Of a stretch of 64,000 bases of DNA, positions 49,551 through 58,538 are shown one piece after another; within the stretch, counting starts at the first letter, position 1, and every line of letters begins with the position of its first letter. This DNA comes from Bog-473 sp963840245 (GTDB taxonomy: Bacteria; Actinomycetota; Acidimicrobiia; Acidimicrobiales; RAAP-2), in contig CAWIYI010000022.1 in assembly GCA_963840245.1 (NCBI GenBank), positions 39,381-103,380 of the forward strand, in the 5' to 3' direction. Below the pieces are notes generated by a model. That model saw only the letters and a list, made by a program, of their open reading frames with translations, was not told the origin of the DNA and did no database searches. The position numbers and the translations under genes were made by a program.

Positions 49551-50928
49551 CCGGCGACTCCTCGGTGCGGGCCAGCGAACCGGGTAGGCGGCCGGCGATG
49601 ACCAGGGCCAGCGCGGCAGCCAGGCCCGCCACGGCGAACGCGATCAGGACACCGCCGGCGACCGGGCGGGTGCCCCGGGAGACCGCCGCCACCGCGGCCC
49701 CGCCGATCCCCACGCCGAGCGCGATCCCGAGGACGTCGGCCAGGTTCAAGGAGGCCGAGGCCCATCCCTCGCGCCCGGGAGGGGCGGCCCGCAGCATCAT
49801 GAGCGAAATCGGCGCATAGGCGAGACCCATCCCCAACCCGGCAACGGACCAGGCGACGAACGCCTCCCAGACCGGTACCCCGGGCCGGAGCTGCCAGGCC
49901 ATGCCGGCGGTGCCCAGCAGGATCAGGACCAATCCGGTTCGCACGAGGCGCGCCCCCTCCCAGCGCTCGTTGAGGCGCGCCTGGATCCAGGCGCCGATGG
50001 TCCAGGCGAGCGTGGAGGCCGTGACCACGGCGCCGGCGACGAGGGTGCTGTGGTGCCGCACAGTCGTGATGGTCAAGGTCACGTAGGCATCGGCGCCGAA
50101 GAAGGCGAAGGTCACGAGGCCCCGGCTCAGGATGGTGGCGGGCAGGCCGCGGGCGGCGCGCAGCGTGCCGGACGGCAGGAGCCGGCGCAGCGGAGCGAAC
50201 CCGACCGCGGCGCCGATCGCCGCCAGCCCCAGGCCGAGCAGGACATTGCGCGCGCTCAACGCGCCAAGGACGAAGGCGGCGCCGAGCGCCGTGCGGACGG
50301 CGTCGGCGATGCGGTGCTCCTCGGCCGGGGGCATGTCGGTACGGCCCAGGCGGACGAGCGCCGGCACGGCGATCGGCCCGGCGAGGGCGACCAGGGGGAT
50401 GAGGCCGAGGAACACCCAACGCCATCCGAAGAGATGCGCGACCGCTGCGGCTACGCCCGGTCCGACGATGCCCGGGATCACCCAGGCGGTCGAGAGGACC
50501 GCCATCATCCGCGCCCGTTGCGCCTCGCGCAGGCTGCGCCCGATGGCCACGTAGGCCACGGCCGGCACAGCCCCGGCACCGAACCCCTGCAGGCAGCGAC
50601 CGGCCACCAGCACCCACATGAAGGGGGCGAGGCCGGCGACGAGGAGCCCGGCCGAGAACAGCACCAGGCCCACGACATACGGTCGGGCCGGGCCGTGACG
50701 GTCCGCGTCGCGACCCGCCGCCACGATCCCGACCAGGCTGGCCAACTGGAACGTCGAGAAGACCCAGCCATAGAGCGCCAGTCCGTGGAGGTCGCGGGCC
50801 ACCAGCGGCATCACCGTGATGACGGCCAACGCCTCGGAGGCGACAAACGTCACGCTGAGCACCAGGCCGAGCGTCAGCGCGCGCCGCTGCGGTGCCCACA
50901 ACCCGTCGCCCCGAACGCCCCCGTCCAT
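49540..50928 (-). CDS. MFS transporter
   Basis: 462 residues from the ATG at 50928, about 12-14 hydrophobic helices. LALYGWVFSTFQLASLVGIV, AGRDADRHGPARPYVVG (loop 2-3 motif A, degenerate), GRCLQGFGAGAVPAVAY and GWRWVFLGLIPLVAL are typical of drug/solute exporters. Substrate unknown. An open frame continues far upstream to 52014 but that part is antisense to the amidohydrolase. Confidence 0.9.
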   Translation of the reverse strand: MDGGVRGDGLWAPQRRALTLGLVLSVTFVASEALAVITVMPLVARDLHGLALYGWVFSTFQLASLVGIVAAGRDADRHGPARPYVVGLVLFSAGLLVAGLAPFMWVLVAGRCLQGFGAGAVPAVAYVAIGRSLREAQRARMMAVLSTAWVIPGIVGPGVAAAVAHLFGWRWVFLGLIPLVALAGPIAVPALVRLGRTDMPPAEEHRIADAVRTALGAAFVLGALSARNVLLGLGLAAIGAAVGFAPLRRLLPSGTLRAARGLPATILSRGLVTFAFFGADAYVTLTITTVRHHSTLVAGAVVTASTLAWTIGAWIQARLNERWEGARLVRTGLVLILLGTAGMAWQLRPGVPVWEAFVAWSVAGLGMGLAYAPISLMMLRAAPPGREGWASASLNLADVLGIALGVGIGGAAVAAVSRGTRPVAGGVLIAFAVAGLAAALALVIAGRLPGSLARTEESPVSR

Positions 50929-50979
50929 GCCGGCGAGATTAGGGGGAACGCTCGCTGGTACTCTGCGCCGGGAGGACAT

Positions 50980-52128
50980 GTGACGCTGCAGACCATCGAC
51001 GTCGACCAGCATCTGTTCGAGTCGAGGACCACCTGGTCCGAGTACATCGATCCCGCGCGACGGTCTGATGCGCTGTCCATCGCCGACGACGATGCCGGAT
51101 GGCCCTGGCTGACGTGGCGCGGCGACAGGCTCACGCCACTCGAGGTCCCGATACCTGAACGTTCGAAGCTGATCGGGGACGACCGCCTCCGACGCCTGCG
51201 CGGCGAACGGGCGCCCGTGTCCTTCGACGAGTCGGTGCCCGACTCCTACCGCCTGGCCGGTGCCCGGGTGGCGTCGCTCGACGAGTTCGGGCTCGACGCC
51301 GCGGTCATGTTCCCCAACTACGGGTTGCTGTGGGAACAGCGGCTGGCGTCGGACCGCGAGGCGCAACGCGCCAACGCCCGCGCCTACAACCGCTTCGTGG
51401 CCGACGTGTGCGGCGAGGCCGAAGGACGTCTCTTCGGGGTGGCCCACGTCCTGTTGCATGATCCGGCGTGGGCGGTCGAAGAGATCAGGCGGGTGCGGGC
51501 GCAAGGGCTTCGGCTCGCCATGATCGCGCCGGCCCCGGTGGACGGGAAGCCTCTCGCCCATGCGGACTTCGATCCGGTGTGGAGCGCCTTCAGCGACGAA
51601 GGCGTCGCTCCCGTGTTCCACGTCTCGGAGTTCGAGAGCCCGCTCCACCCGGCCTGGCGGACGGGGGAGCACGAGGACGGCGAGCAGCTCTTCGACTCGA
51701 TCTTCTTGTACCTGGCGCCCGCGGTCGCCCTGGCCAACCTGATCCTCAACGGGGTGCTCGAGCGCTTCCCGCGCCTGCGGGTGGGAGTCGTCGAGCTGAC
51801 GGCGAGCTGGGTGCCGCACTTCCTCCTGCACATCGACGGCGCGTCGGACTTCTACACGCTGCGGCACGGCGAGCCGTTCCACAAGCTGGCCGACCGCCCG
51901 TCCGACTACTTCCTGCGCCAGGTGCGGGTGGCGGCACTCCCCTACGAGATGCCCAATCGTCTCGTCCCCAAGGTCGGCGAGGACACCTTCATGCTCGGGA
52001 GCGACTGGCCTCACGCCGAGGGGGTCGCCGACCCGATGGCACAGGCGCAGCGGGCCGTGGCCGGACTGGCCGACCCGGCCCGAGCCAACATGCTCGGAGC
52101 CAACGCCGCATGGCTCCTCGGCCTGTGA
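50980..52128 (+). CDS. Amidohydrolase-2-family metal hydrolase/decarboxylase
   Basis: 382 residues from the GTG at 50980 with GGAGG ahead of it. TIDVDQHLFESRTTWSEYI holds the N-terminal metal site (D-Q-H in place of D-x-H with similar spacing), PVFHVSEFESPLHP a central His, GSDWPHAEG the late Asp. The family includes aromatic decarboxylases and lactonases. Followed by two VOC genes and an exporter, suggesting breakdown of an aromatic or cyclic compound. Confidence 0.88.
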   Translation: MTLQTIDVDQHLFESRTTWSEYIDPARRSDALSIADDDAGWPWLTWRGDRLTPLEVPIPERSKLIGDDRLRRLRGERAPVSFDESVPDSYRLAGARVASLDEFGLDAAVMFPNYGLLWEQRLASDREAQRANARAYNRFVADVCGEAEGRLFGVAHVLLHDPAWAVEEIRRVRAQGLRLAMIAPAPVDGKPLAHADFDPVWSAFSDEGVAPVFHVSEFESPLHPAWRTGEHEDGEQLFDSIFLYLAPAVALANLILNGVLERFPRLRVGVVELTASWVPHFLLHIDGASDFYTLRHGEPFHKLADRPSDYFLRQVRVAALPYEMPNRLVPKVGEDTFMLGSDWPHAEGVADPMAQAQRAVAGLADPARANMLGANAAWLLGL

Positions 52129-52141
52129 GAATGGTGGACCA

Positions 52142-52639
52142 GTGAGCGTCGACCTCCAGGCGAAGGCGGTTGAGCGGGAGCGCCTGCGCGCGACGTACCT
52201 GCAGGAGCCGCCGTCGGAGCGCCCACCGTCGACCGCCCGCGGTGTCCATCACGTCGCGTTGCTGTGCTCCGACGTCGAGCGGACCATCCAGTTCTACCAA
52301 GGGCTCCTCGGCTTCCCACTGGCGGAGCTCTTCGAGAATCGGGACTACAAGGGGTCGACCCACCTGTTCTTCGACTTGGGACACGACAACACGCTGGCCT
52401 TCTTCGACTTCCCCGACCTGGGTCTCAAGCCGTACTCCGAAGTGCTCGGCGGTTTCCACCACCTCGCGATCTCGGTCGACCGGGCGCAGTGGGACGCCGC
52501 CCGGGCCCGCCTCGACGAGGCGGGCATTCCCACGCAGATCGAGAGCGAGATCTCGCTCTACTTCTCGGATCCCGACGGCGTACGCCTCGAGCTCATCGCG
52601 GAGGATCTCGGCTCGCTCTACGGCACGCCCCTGCACTGA
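52142..52639 (+). CDS. VOC (glyoxalase/dioxygenase fold) protein 1
   Basis: 165 residues, GTG start 13 bases after the amidohydrolase. GVHHVALLCSDVERTIQFYQ opens the fold with the metal His; FHHLAISVD gives a second His and ISLYFSDPDGVRLELI the Glu. Two beta-alpha-beta-beta-beta modules make one small VOC domain. Could be a ring-cleaving or isomerising enzyme; no better call is possible. Confidence 0.88.
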   Translation: MSVDLQAKAVERERLRATYLQEPPSERPPSTARGVHHVALLCSDVERTIQFYQGLLGFPLAELFENRDYKGSTHLFFDLGHDNTLAFFDFPDLGLKPYSEVLGGFHHLAISVDRAQWDAARARLDEAGIPTQIESEISLYFSDPDGVRLELIAEDLGSLYGTPLH

Positions 52640-53022
52640 TGCCCGTCACGGGCCTGGCCAACCTGGCCGTCAAGGTGGCGGATCTCGAGCAGGCGTGCGC
52701 CTGGTTCGAGGCTGCCGGCGCGACGGTGACCGAACCGGTCGAGTGGGAGAACGGTCGCCGATCCGACGTCCAGCTCGGCGCCCTGGCCCTGACCCTTTTC
52801 ACCCGGGCGATCTACGAGGACGCCTGTACGTTGCCCGCGGAGGGATTCTTGCACCCCGCACTGTTCGTGGACGATCTCGATGCCGAGTTGGCACGCCACG
52901 AGGTGCTCTGGGGACCCCGGACGGTCAGCGGCACCTTCGGGACGCGCCGCATCGCCTTCGTCGAGGCGCCCGGCGGCATCCGACTCGAGTTCATGGAGCA
53001 GCTCGAGGATCCTGCCGTCTGA
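52639..53022 (+). CDS. VOC-fold protein 2
   Basis: 127 residues; its ATG takes the last base of the preceding stop. ANLAVKVADLEQACAWFEAA and RIAFVEAPGGIRLEFME mark the VOC fold, but the first metal His of VOC1 (HHV) is Asn here (LANLAV), so it may have lost metal binding or dimerise with VOC1. Confidence 0.82.
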   Translation: MPVTGLANLAVKVADLEQACAWFEAAGATVTEPVEWENGRRSDVQLGALALTLFTRAIYEDACTLPAEGFLHPALFVDDLDAELARHEVLWGPRTVSGTFGTRRIAFVEAPGGIRLEFMEQLEDPAV

Positions 53023-53045
53023 TCCGGCCGCGCTCCTTCGTCTCC

Positions 53046-54587
53046 CTAGGCCTGCTCGAGTTCGAGCTCATGCGGTTCGGCGTCCACGGAGGATGCGAGC
53101 GGAGCCGCCTCGCCGGCCGCCGCTGATCCCTGCAGGCTGCGGCGGCCGGGGAGGGTGGCGAAAGCCACGACGGCGGTGGCGACCAGCAGCGCGGTCGCCA
53201 CGGAGAAGGCCAACGCATAGCCGTCGGTGAGCGCAGTTGCCGTGTGGCCCGGCGTCGCCGTCGTGCTGACCAGCACCTTCGAGGTGCGGTTGGCGGCCAC
53301 CGTGGCCAGCGCGGCGAGACCGATGGCGGCACCGACGGTGCGGGACGTGTTGAGCAGGCCGGAGGCGAGCCCGGCTTCGGCACGCGCCACCCCCGCGGTC
53401 CCGGCGACGGCGATGGGCGTCACCGCCAGGCCCATGCCGAGCCCGATGAGCACGAACGGCCCGAACAGGTCGGCCAGGAAGGTGCTGCTCGTCGTGATCT
53501 GGGCCAGCCAGGCCAGACCACCCCCGGCCACCAGGGTGCCGAGGACGATGAGCGGGCGAGGGCCGAAGCGGGGCACGAGGCGCGCCGTCACCTGTGCACC
53601 CGCGGCGATCAACAGGGTCTGAGGGAGGAAGGCCAGGCCGGCCTGCAGCGGGCTGTAGCCCAGGACGCGCTGCATGTAGAGCGTCTCGAAATACCAGGAT
53701 CCGAAGAGCGCGCCGAACATGAGCAACATCACGACATTGCCGCCGGCAACCGAGCGCGACCGGAAGATGCGCAGCGGGACGAGCGGGGCCTTGGACAACT
53801 TCGCTTGCAGGACGACGAAGGTGGACAGGAGGAGGACGGCCAGCGCCAGCGGGATCAGAACCTGGGCCGATCCCCAGGAGTACGTCTCGGTCTGCACGAG
53901 TGCGAACACCAGGGCGACGAGCCCGGCGGTCACCGTGATCGCACCGCCCAGGTCGAGGTGGCGGTGGACCATGTCGGCCCGCGACTCGGGGAGGTCCCGA
54001 CGGGCAGCCATCAGTGCGACCATGCCGACGGGCACGTTGACGAAGAGGATCCAGCGCCAGTTCAACAGGTCGGTCAAGATCCCGCCCAGGAGCGCGCCGG
54101 CCGATGCCCCGCCAGCGGAGACCGCGCTCCAGACTCCCAACGCCCAGGCCCGTGTCGGGCCTTCGGCGAAGGTCGCGGTCAGGATCGTCAGGGTGGCCGG
54201 CGCCAGGATGGCGGCGCCCAGCCCCTGCAGCGCCCTGGCACTCACGAGCCAGGCCTCGTTCTGGGCCAGCCCGCCGAGCAGGCTGGACAGCGTGAAGACG
54301 GTGAGGCCCAACAGGAAGACCTTTCGCCGCCCGAACAGGTCGGCCGCCCGGCCCCCGAGGAGGAGGAACCCCGCGAAGGTGAGGGTGTACGCGTTGACGA
54401 TCCACTGCAGACCCGACGAGCTGAAGTGCAGGTCACGCTGTATCGACGGGAGGGCGACGTTGACGATGGACGCGTCGAGCACGACCATGAACTGTCCGAT
54501 GCAGACGATGCTGAGGACCAGCCACGCCGGCACCTGGCGTCCCGGTCCGAGCTCGACCATCGTGCTTCCTCTGGGATTTTCGGACAT
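53046..54587 (-). CDS. DHA2 (EmrB/QacA) family MFS exporter
   Basis: 513 residues from the ATG at 54587 behind AGGAG. CIGQFMVVLDASIVNVALPS, SGLQWIVNAYTLTFAGFLLL, GGRAADLFGRRKVFLLGL (motif A) and ARALQGLGAAILAP are the DHA2 hallmarks; 14 TM helices are expected. Ends in an acidic tail. Convergent with the VOC genes; the frameshifted transporter at 40278 is of the same subfamily. Confidence 0.94.
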   Translation of the reverse strand: MSENPRGSTMVELGPGRQVPAWLVLSIVCIGQFMVVLDASIVNVALPSIQRDLHFSSSGLQWIVNAYTLTFAGFLLLGGRAADLFGRRKVFLLGLTVFTLSSLLGGLAQNEAWLVSARALQGLGAAILAPATLTILTATFAEGPTRAWALGVWSAVSAGGASAGALLGGILTDLLNWRWILFVNVPVGMVALMAARRDLPESRADMVHRHLDLGGAITVTAGLVALVFALVQTETYSWGSAQVLIPLALAVLLLSTFVVLQAKLSKAPLVPLRIFRSRSVAGGNVVMLLMFGALFGSWYFETLYMQRVLGYSPLQAGLAFLPQTLLIAAGAQVTARLVPRFGPRPLIVLGTLVAGGGLAWLAQITTSSTFLADLFGPFVLIGLGMGLAVTPIAVAGTAGVARAEAGLASGLLNTSRTVGAAIGLAALATVAANRTSKVLVSTTATPGHTATALTDGYALAFSVATALLVATAVVAFATLPGRRSLQGSAAAGEAAPLASSVDAEPHELELEQA

Positions 54588-54768
54588 CGATCTCCTTCGA
54601 TGAGCGCGTCGCCGTCGGCCGAGCCGCCATGCGGGAGCAACGTCGTTCTCGCGGGCGCTATTCCCACAGTACGGACGAAGTCGCACGGCGTCCGGCGAGG
54701 ATCGGACGTGGATCTCCTTCACTCTGGACGACCCGGTCTAGCGGTTGGATGTGACAGGCTCTCGCACG

Positions 54769-55181
54769 ATGTCGGGACGACCGCCCGTCGAGCTGCACAG
54801 ACCAGCGGACCTCGCAGCCGGCGTTCCCTACGCCTACGCCTCCGTGACCAGGGGCCGCACGACGGTCGTGTTCACCGCGGGCGCATGCCCGCTCGACGCC
54901 TCGGGCGCCACGATCGCGGCCGGCGACGTGGAGGCCCAGGCCGAGGCCGCCATGGCGAACCTCCGGCGTGCGTTGCAGGCCGCGGGGCGCGGCTCGAGGA
55001 CGTGGTCAAGACGACCGTCTACGTGGCCAGCGGCGACCGGGCCGATCTGGCCGCGGCCTGGCGAGTCGTACACGCCCATTTCGGGGCGCACGAACCCCCT
55101 TCGACGCTGCTCGGGGTCAGTGTCCTCGGCTACCCCGACCAGCTGGTCGAAGTGGAGGCCATCGCGGCGTTGGCCGAATAG
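54769..55181 (+). pseudogene. RidA/YjgF-family gene with a one-base deletion
   Basis: RidA proteins deaminate reactive enamine/imine intermediates. The first part (VPYAYASVTRGRTTVVFTAG, AQAEAAMANLRRALQAAG) reads in one frame, the rest (RLEDVVKTTVYVASGDRADL ... GYPDQLVEVEAIAAL) in another. Restoring one G in the GGGG run at 54984-54987 joins them as QAAGARLEDVVKTTV, the normal family sequence. The start could also be the GTG at 54751. Confidence 0.85.
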
Positions 55182-55283
55182 TCCGGGAAATGTCGGGAGG
55201 GGTGTCGAAATCGGACCGGACCGTTCGTATGGATGGTGACCGCCGGCGCAAGGCCGCGGGCACCGAGTGAGGGAGGCAAGGGC

Positions 55284-55892
55284 ATGGGAAGAATCGTGGT
55301 CACCGAGTTCGTCTCGCTGGACGGGGTCATGGAGGATCCGGGCGGCGCCGAAGGCTTCAAATACGCAGGCTGGACCTTCCGCTTCAACCGGGGCGCCGAG
55401 GGGGATCAGTTCAAGCTCGACGAGCTCAAGCGGGCCGAGGCACAGCTGCTCGGCCGGGTCACCTATGAGGCCTTCGCAAAGGCCTGGCCGACCATGCAGG
55501 ACCCGGTGGGCTTTGCCGACAAGATGAACTCCATGCCCAAGTACGTGGTCTCCACCACGCTGCGGGACGAGGACGCCACCTGGGACAACTCCACGGTGAT
55601 CCGGGGCGATGTCGTGCCCGAGCTCGCGGCGCTGAAGGAGCGACTCGAGGGTGACCTCCTGGTCGCGGGCAGTGCGACGTTGGTGCGGACGCTCGTCGAG
55701 CACGGTCTCGTGGACGAGATCCGGCTCATGATCTTCCCGATCGTCCTCGGGAGTGGCAAGCGGCTTTTCGGAGAGGTGTCCGAACCCCCGACCATGGTGC
55801 TGGACAACGTTCAGACGGTGGGGGACGGGATCGTGATCCTGACGTACCGTTCGGCGAACGCCGAGGCCGCCTCCGGGCCTGCCGCCGCCTAG
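55284..55892 (+). CDS. Dihydrofolate-reductase-like (RibD C-terminal domain) protein
   Basis: 202 residues from the ATG behind GGGAGG. GRIVVTEFVSLDGVMEDPGG, QLLGRVTYEAFAKAWPTM, YVVSTTLRDEDATWDNS, LLVAGSATLVRTLVEHGLVD and RLMIFPIVLGSGKRLF are characteristic of the YyaP/RibD_C dihydrofolate-reductase-like family. NADPH reductase of unknown substrate, not the folate enzyme itself. Often found beside YciI and ECF42 sigma genes, as here. Confidence 0.92.
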   Translation: MGRIVVTEFVSLDGVMEDPGGAEGFKYAGWTFRFNRGAEGDQFKLDELKRAEAQLLGRVTYEAFAKAWPTMQDPVGFADKMNSMPKYVVSTTLRDEDATWDNSTVIRGDVVPELAALKERLEGDLLVAGSATLVRTLVEHGLVDEIRLMIFPIVLGSGKRLFGEVSEPPTMVLDNVQTVGDGIVILTYRSANAEAASGPAAA

Positions 55893-55969
55893 CGGTCCTC
55901 GCCCGGGGGCGGGGAATCGACAACGACGAAACGAATCGACAACGACGAACAGAGAGAAGGAGAACTGGA

Positions 55970-56327
55970 ATGCCGCAGTACTTGTTGAGCGTGGCGATGA
56001 TCGACGGCGCCCCGACGCGGCCCCCGGAGCAAAACGCAGCTGGCCTACGAGCAGGTCGACCGGCTGAACGAAGAGCTGCAAGCCTCGGGCGCCTGGGTGT
56101 TCGGCGGCGGGCTCATGCCCGCGTCGTCCGCCACGGTCGTCCGTGCTGACGGCGGTGCGTTCATGGTCACCGACGGGCCCTTCACCGAGTCCAAGGAGCA
56201 CATCGGAGGGTTCTGGGTCATTGAGACGGCCGATCTCGACGCGGCACTGGCATGGGCCAAGAAGGCGACCCGGGCCTGCATGGAGCCCGTCGAGGTCCGA
56301 CCGTTCCAGGAGAACCCTCCGGGTTGA
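55970..56327 (+). pseudogene. YciI/DGPF-domain gene with a one-base insertion
   Basis: From the ATG at 55970 (behind AGAAGGAGAA) MPQYLLSVAMIDGAPTRP is a YciI start; from about 56028 the remainder, QLAYEQVDRLNEELQASGAW then FMVTDGPFTESKEHIGGFWV, is in another frame. Removing one C from the CCCCC run at 56021-56025 restores a 118-residue protein. The DGPF motif and position before the sigma factor are as in ECF42 modules. Confidence 0.8.
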
Positions 56328-57574
56328 TGTCCGGTGGCGGGACCAGCGGGCGCGCTCTCGAGATCGAGCGCATCTTCCGCCAGGAATACGGCCGGGCGGT
56401 CTCGGTCCTCATCCGGGACTTCAAGGACATCGACCTGGCCGAGGACGGGGTGCAGGACGCCTTCACCGTTGCCACGGTGAGGTGGCGGGAGGAAGGCCTG
56501 CCTCCGAGCCCGGCGGGGTGGATCATCACGACGGCGCGCCGCCGGATCCTTGACCGCCTCCGACGTGAGGCCTCCCGGGCGGACCGCCAGGCCGAGGCCA
56601 CCTCGCTCCTCGCCCCGGCCGGAGACATCGAAGAGGAACCTGCCGTGCCGGACGATCGACTCCGTCTGATGTTCACCTGCTGCCATCCGGCGCTGGCGCC
56701 GGCGGCGCAGGTCGCGTTGACGCTGCGTCTCCTGGGTGGGCTCTCGACCCCTGAGATCGCCCGCGCCTTCGTCGTCCCTGAGCCGACCATGGCGCAGCGC
56801 ATCGTCCGGGCCAAGGCCAAGATCCGTGACGCCGCCATCCCCTACCGGGTCCCGAGCAGCGCGGAGCTGCCCGACCGCCTCGGGACCGTGCTGGCGGTCA
56901 TCTACCTCGTGTTCAACGAGGGCTACACCGCGACGTCGGGGGACCTGCTCGTGCGGGAGGACCTGTGCGCCGAGGCGATCCGCCTCGGTCGGACCCTGGC
57001 GGAGCTCATGCCCGACGAGCCCGAAGTGGCAGGGCTGCTGGCCCTGATGCTGCTCATCGCCGCCCGTCGACCGGCCCGCACAGCGGCCGGTGGCGCCCTC
57101 ATCCCGTTGCACGAACAGGACCGCACGCTCTGGGACCGGAAACTGATCGGCGAAGGCCAGGAACTGGTCCGCATGTGCTTGCGGCGGAACATCCCGGGTC
57201 CGTACCAGATCCAGGCCGCCATCAACGCGGTCCACAGCGACGCGCCGGTGGCGTCGGAGACCGACTGGCGCCAGATCCTGGTCCTTTACGACCAGCTCCT
57301 CGTCTTCGAGGCGTCACCGGTGGTCGCGCTCAACCGCGCCGTCGCCCTCTCCGAAGTGGAGGGTCCCGCGGCGGCGTTGACCGCAGTCGACGGCCTGCCG
57401 CTCGAGTCGTACCACCTCTTCCACGCGGTGCGGGCCGACCTGCTGCGACGTGTGGGCCGTCCGGCCGAAGCGTCCATTGCCTACGAGTCCGCCCTGGCGC
57501 GAACCGACAACGAGGCCGAACGTGCCTTCCTCGAGCGCGCCCGCACGGCCGTGACCGAACCGCCCGGTCGGTGA
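56327..57574 (+). CDS. ECF sigma factor, ECF42 type, with C-terminal helical extension
   Basis: 415 residues. Sigma region 2 (IFRQEYGRAVSVLIRDFKDI, DLAEDGVQDAF) and region 4 (LTLRLLGGLSTPEIARAFVV) are followed by a 200-residue SNaCl/TPR-like domain (YLVFNEGYTATSGDLLVRED, VALNRAVALSEVEGPAAALTA) typical of ECF42. No anti-sigma factor is present; the extension is thought to regulate activity. Its ATG uses the last base of the YciI stop, so loss of the YciI frame could disturb coupling. Confidence 0.93.
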   Translation: MSGGGTSGRALEIERIFRQEYGRAVSVLIRDFKDIDLAEDGVQDAFTVATVRWREEGLPPSPAGWIITTARRRILDRLRREASRADRQAEATSLLAPAGDIEEEPAVPDDRLRLMFTCCHPALAPAAQVALTLRLLGGLSTPEIARAFVVPEPTMAQRIVRAKAKIRDAAIPYRVPSSAELPDRLGTVLAVIYLVFNEGYTATSGDLLVREDLCAEAIRLGRTLAELMPDEPEVAGLLALMLLIAARRPARTAAGGALIPLHEQDRTLWDRKLIGEGQELVRMCLRRNIPGPYQIQAAINAVHSDAPVASETDWRQILVLYDQLLVFEASPVVALNRAVALSEVEGPAAALTAVDGLPLESYHLFHAVRADLLRRVGRPAEASIAYESALARTDNEAERAFLERARTAVTEPPGR

Positions 57575-57590
57575 CAGACTCATTTCCACC

Positions 57591-58538
57591 ATGAGGGTGC
57601 ACCTGGTCGACGGGACCTACGAGCTGTTCCGCCATTTCTTCGGTGCGCCGCCCCATCGCAACGCGGCGGGGCAGGAGGTGGCCGCGGTCCGGGGGGTGGT
57701 GGGTTCCGTGCTGCAACTGCTGGGTGAGGGGGCCACCCACGTCGGCGTGGCGACCGACCACGTGATCGAGTCATTCCGCAACGACCTCTGGCCGGGTTAC
57801 AAGACCGGTGAGGGCGTCGATCCCGACCTGTGGTCGCAGGCCTGGCCGCTCGAGGTGGCTCTCGGCGCCCTGGGGGTTGTCGTATGGCCGATGGTCGAGC
57901 TCGAAGCGGACGACGCGCTGGCGAGCGGAGCTGCCGTGGCCGACGACGACCAGGGGGTTGAGCAGGTCATCATCTGCACGCCCGACAAGGACCTCGGGCA
58001 GTGCGTGCGCGGGAACCGCATCGTGCAGCTGGACCGACGCAAGGACATGGTGATCGACGAGGGTGGCGTCGAAGCGAAGTTCGGGGTCGGACCGGCTTCG
58101 ATCCCCGACTATCTTGCGCTCGTCGGTGACAGCGCCGACGGCTTTCCGGGGCTCGCCGGCTGGGGCGCCAAGTCGGCGGCCACCGTCCTGGCTCGCTGGA
58201 ACCATATCGAGGACATCCCGCCGGACCCGGCGGCCTGGGAGGTCACGGTGCGCAGCGCCGCCAAGTTGGCGACCGTGCTGGAGGAGTGCCACCAGGAAGC
58301 GCTGCTCTTCAAGGACCTGGCGACGCTCCGGATCGACCGCTCGCTGCTCGGATCGGTCGAGGACCTGCGCTGGCGGGGACCGACGAGCGAATTTGCACGG
58401 TTGTGCGACGACATGGACGCCGCCGGGCTCGCCCGACGAGCGGAGGCACTGGCCGCGGCGCGCTCGACTCGAACGGCTTACTTGCCGGGCGTCGCCACGA
58501 CCGGCCCCAGACCGGTGAACGTCAGCCGGCGCAGGTAG
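57591..58538 (+). CDS. 5'-3' exonuclease/flap-endonuclease-like protein
   Basis: 315 residues, structure-specific nuclease family. VHLVDGTYELFRHFF (metal Asp), YKTGEGVDPDLW, VELEADDALASGAAVA, IICTPDKDLGQCVRGNRIVQ and the helix-hairpin-helix SIPDYLALVGDSADGFPGLA match PolA-type 5' nucleases. It is separate from the pol I gene. The last 61 bases overlap the convergent GH43-type gene, so one of the two 3' ends may be mis-set. Confidence 0.9.
   Translation: MRVHLVDGTYELFRHFFGAPPHRNAAGQEVAAVRGVVGSVLQLLGEGATHVGVATDHVIESFRNDLWPGYKTGEGVDPDLWSQAWPLEVALGALGVVVWPMVELEADDALASGAAVADDDQGVEQVIICTPDKDLGQCVRGNRIVQLDRRKDMVIDEGGVEAKFGVGPASIPDYLALVGDSADGFPGLAGWGAKSAATVLARWNHIEDIPPDPAAWEVTVRSAAKLATVLEECHQEALLFKDLATLRIDRSLLGSVEDLRWRGPTSEFARLCDDMDAAGLARRAEALAAARSTRTAYLPGVATTGPRPVNVSRRR

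Noticed and set aside
50929..52014. Upstream extension of the minus-strand MFS gene to 824 residues
   Set aside because: The added part is antisense to the amidohydrolase and has no membrane or domain character; the ATG at 50928 gives a normal MFS.
53244..54700. Plus-strand open frame antisense to the DHA2 exporter and running into RidA
   Set aside because: Only its last part is the RidA C-terminal half; the rest is a Gln/Arg/Gly-rich shadow.
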